From positions 98,268 through 131,138 of the forward strand of contig BFEA01000731.1 in the NCBI GenBank assembly GCA_003427395.1: 32,871 nt of DNA. Direction: 5' to 3'. The stretch's first letter is position 1. Every line of letters starts with the position of its first letter. The stretch is from Chara braunii. Lineage: Eukaryota; Streptophyta; Charophyceae; Charales; Characeae. The notes under the pieces were generated by a model. The model saw only the letters and a list, made by a program, of their open reading frames with translations, searched no databases and was not told the origin of the DNA. Shown here piece by piece: positions 30,477 through 32,871 of this stretch. Position numbers and translations under genes: made by a program.

Positions 30477-30997
30477 ACAGTCAGACAGTCTCAGGCTCGG
30501 ACCCCACGGCCGGCGTTTTCAGACGCCACCGGGCCACCAGGAAGTTTTCCAGAGGTCTGGCGACGTCTATTTCAGACCCCACCCCTGTTTCCAAGACACC
30601 ACCAGCCGTGTTTCTACATGGCTGGCAGATGGAAAAGTCCGGCGCTGTTTTCCAAAACGCCCTCCAACAGGGTAGGGAGGGCAAAGCGCCAGCCCTTGGC
30701 ATCGGACCTGCAAGGTTTCTGTTCCCACCGGAGGCAGCAGCCAATAGCGATGAAGAGTGCCACAAAAAAACTATTAAAAAAAATGGAGAAAAGATCAAAA
30801 CAAACGAGTGCCAACGGAAACAGGCAACGATTGGCTGAACTGATTTGCAAAGGGTTTTCCAAGAGCAATTGGTCCTTGGCGGTGGGGTCCCGGAAAAAGT
30901 ACTTTCCAACTGTCCCAAATGACTTGCCCGCTTTTCGTGGCCACATGTCTTTTCCAGCTGCCGGCCGGTGGGGTCCGAGCCTCACACTGCCACTGTC
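30477..30997. mobile_element. MITE-like family B, copy 2
   Basis: The left end (CTCAGGCTCGGACCCCACGG then CCGG, 30490-30513) and the inverted right end (CCGGCCGGTGGGGTCCGAGC then CTCACACTG, 30961-30989) form terminal inverted repeats of about 40 bp. On the minus strand the interior has TGTGGCACTCTTCATCGC then TATTGGCTGCTGCC, matching 13309-13343 of copy 1. Long open frames on both strands (for example 30324-31001) cross the element boundary and encode nothing recognised. Confidence 0.72.
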
Positions 30998-31218
30998 CTA
31001 AATGCATAATGCTGTATATATAGATTGGTGAGAGATTGCACATGAGTTAGCTGAATCACGCAGTAACTCAATTTTTAAGCAGATACCCAAATAATACAAA
31101 TATCGCGTAATAAAAGCAGCAGAAGGTAGTCAAAAGGTACGAAAGAAGGAAAAGATTGGTGTTGCATGCACCCATCAGGAAACTGTGAAGTTCACTCAGT
31201 CTGGGAGAACAGGGGATT

Positions 31219-31268
31219 TTGAAAGGAGACCTTTTTTTTTTCTTTTTTTTTTTTTGTTGAAAGGAGAC
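31219..31268 (-). mobile_element. Poly-T insertion flanked by a 12-bp direct repeat
   Basis: TTGAAAGGAGAC at 31219-31230 is repeated exactly at 31257-31268. Between them are only 26 bp, CTTTTTTTTTTC then a T14 run and G. This is what target-primed insertion of a retrotransposon truncated to its poly-A tail would leave, inserted in minus orientation, with a 12-bp target duplication. Confidence 0.6.
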
Positions 31269-31485
31269 ATTTACCCACAGCAAAACGGTGTTGGAACTTC
31301 TGAGCACATTGCCAACTGTTACAGACTTACAGTTCAACTTGGGAAAAAACTGTTACTGATTCTAGGGACGCCGGACCCGCTTTCCGGTGGTTGTAATAAA
31401 AAGGAAGCCATTGTTATCAAAAGGTGACAGCTGTATGAACCTGGCCGGAGTGCCCGGATCATGCAGCAAGGGTTGCCTCCGTCCC

Positions 31486-31513
31486 AAAAAAAAAAAAAAA
31501 AAAAAAAAAAAAA
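31486..31513. repeat. A28 run
   Basis: Uninterrupted poly-A. It could be the tail of a short retro-insertion on the plus strand, since 31320-31480 shares the CAGGGACG...GACCCGCTTTCC-type phrase with the repeats at 2925-3800. No target duplication was seen. Confidence 0.6.
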
Positions 31514-31726
31514 GACACAAAGTATCCTACTGCAAGCACGTCGAACATGAGTAAGAAAAGTCCCAGTGCGAGTTTTCTTTTTACTTTGTTTTTGTTTTTT
31601 TGGTCTTTTCCGTATGTGATGAGTGGGTGGGCCAGTATCTGGCCCACAAACTCAGCCAGAGATACATGGGCCTGCGTGCTGGGAAGTTTGGCTGGCCAGG
31701 GTTGGAGCATGAGTGAAAACAGCGGC

Positions 31727-31924
31727 CTCCTGTTCGTCCCATCTGCTGGTCAGTCCCAGAGAGGCCAGTACCGGCACCACCCTCCATTTCCCAGCATGGC
31801 ACGGGACTCTTTCCAGGTCCCTGTTCTTCCCATCTCAGACTGCTGGCCAGTCCCAGAGAGGCCAGCACCGGCACCACCCTCCATTTCCCAGCATGGCACT
31901 GTACTCTATCCTGGGCTCTTTCAG
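31727..31924. repeat. 97-bp tandem duplication
   Basis: CAGTCCCAGAGAGGCCAGTA at 31751 and CAGTCCCAGAGAGGCCAGCA at 31848. The copies extend left to CCTGTTC(G/T)TCCCATCT and right to CCCAGCATGGCAC, with few differences, so the duplication looks recent. A perfect 9-bp hairpin GTGGGCCAG-TAT-CTGGCCCAC lies upstream at 31627-31647. Confidence 0.92.
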
Positions 31925-32010
31925 GCTTGGGAAGATGGTAGATTTATTAGGCTCGTACATTTAGCGTCGGGTGTACTGGCGGGCGTACTCGTGGTTAACG
32001 CGCCACAACG

Positions 32011-32048
32011 TTCGGGCTTCGGGCTTCGGGCTTCGGGCTTCGGGCTTC
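32011..32048. repeat. Heptamer repeat TTCGGGC, 5 copies
   Basis: Five perfect consecutive TTCGGGC units followed by TTCAGCTTCCGG. The period is seven but the sequence is not the TTTAGGG plant telomere repeat. Confidence 0.9.
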
Positions 32049-32049
32049 A

Positions 32050-32871
32050 GCTTCCGGAGCAAAAGGGCTGGTGGCACAAGCCAAAAAGGCAAGGGTTGAG
32101 CCTGTACCTGTATATTTAGAGCCACTTTCACCATGGATTGGAGTCTGCATGGGGGACGGAGGCCGATGTTTTTTGTCAGCCATGAAGATCTGTCTTCTTC
32201 TTTCTTTTTTCTGTTTTTTTTTTTTTACAGAAAGACTCAAAAAAAGTGAAGACTGCCCGGCATAGACAGCATAAGCATGAGGACGACATCAGCATATACT
32301 CCAATGGAAAACGAGCCGTCACGCACACCAAAACAGAGAACTGATTCTCAGAAAAATAATCCTTGATAGACATACAACCACCATCACGCGGCCAACCCTC
32401 GATGCGTTACGTCTATCCCGCTTACATAGACTCTTCAGGAGGAAGCCCTCAAATCAGATCTCAGATCTCCCAAAAACCTGAGGCCATTCCAATTGCCTTG
32501 CCTCTTTTATACTATCCTACCCCCTGTCGCTCGCTAAGGCCAACCAAGCGCCCATCGCCCAACCCTAGCTTCCTAGGCATCATTACTGCAAAACGTAGTA
32601 AGCCCATCATGGATAATATGACCCTGATCGAACTCCCATTAACAATATCGTACATCCAGTATGGTGGCAGCCCCTGCCTCACGATAGTTGCACATCCAGC
32701 ACACATAACTAAGAAGTCATGTATGTCAGCTGCAGACATCGCCCAGCGCTGGAAGTCCTGCACACAGACAAACACATACAAACACACACACAGAACACAG
32801 GCAGATCGAAACTGGCACTCCTTGCTCGCACAAGCTCCCGATGTCGAAACAGTCTCTACCGGCAGCGCAAC
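32050..32871. other. No gene seen to the right edge
   Basis: A T-rich patch at 32197-32226 is followed by C-rich unique-looking sequence; CA-rich words occur at 32760-32800. The open frames are short and unsupported. Confidence 0.45.

Noticed and set aside
30324-31001. 225-codon open frame on the plus strand
   Set aside because: It starts in a tandem repeat and crosses both ends of a family B inverted-repeat element, and the opposite strand is equally open. The composition looks non-coding.
32011-32048. Interstitial telomere repeat
   Set aside because: The heptamer is TTCGGGC, not TTTAGGG, and only five copies are present.

Overview
The window reads as a transposon graveyard from a large, repeat-rich nuclear genome. 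I find no host protein-coding gene, no rRNA and no canonical tRNA gene. Three things point to a green-lineage (streptophyte plant or charophyte alga) genome. One is a chromovirus-type Ty3/gypsy retrotransposon whose primer-binding site matches initiator Met-tRNA. The second is a LINE whose ORF1 looks like the DUF4283 plus zinc-knuckle type and whose ORF2 ends in a zf-RVT-like region. The third is a pair of TTTAGGG-like boxes. A charophyte such as Chara is a guess; the sequence alone does not name the species.

Layout. 1-4640: minisatellites, inverted-repeat elements, a decayed LINE ORF1 fragment (2433-2760), three diverged direct repeats (2925-3800) and a 643-bp foldback element with arms of about 170 bp (3845-4487). 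4643-12109: a complete but dead Ty3/gypsy chromovirus. It is bounded by the 5-bp target duplication CTCAG and has two LTRs, a primer-binding site, gag, integrase and a chromodomain. Protease, reverse transcriptase and RNase H are missing. 12178-13010: the 3' tail (chromodomain region plus LTR) of an older related element. 13068-14673: two abutting inverted-repeat elements. The second repeats the architecture of the first foldback: long arms, poly-T, a GC-rich core carrying GGCCGAGATGTCTCGGCC-type hairpins, and poly-A.

15290(?)-24685: a very long LINE, with ORF1, a long region of unknown function, ORF2 (endonuclease, reverse transcriptase, zinc-binding C-terminus), a 3' UTR and a 32-nt poly-A tail. 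It carries many in-frame stops, two frameshifts and a lost catalytic aspartate. 24686-32871: low-information sequence with inverted-repeat MITE-like elements (families A, B, C and D below), a 14-unit minisatellite, a composite foldback around a large (TG)n(AG)n tract, a poly-T insertion flanked by a 12-bp direct repeat, and recent-looking tandem duplications.

The genes do not form a host pathway. Gag, integrase and chromodomain were parts of one LTR retrotransposon, and ORF1 and ORF2 were parts of one LINE. The small inverted-repeat elements lack proteins and would have depended on enzymes supplied elsewhere. All alignments were made by eye; identity values are approximate.
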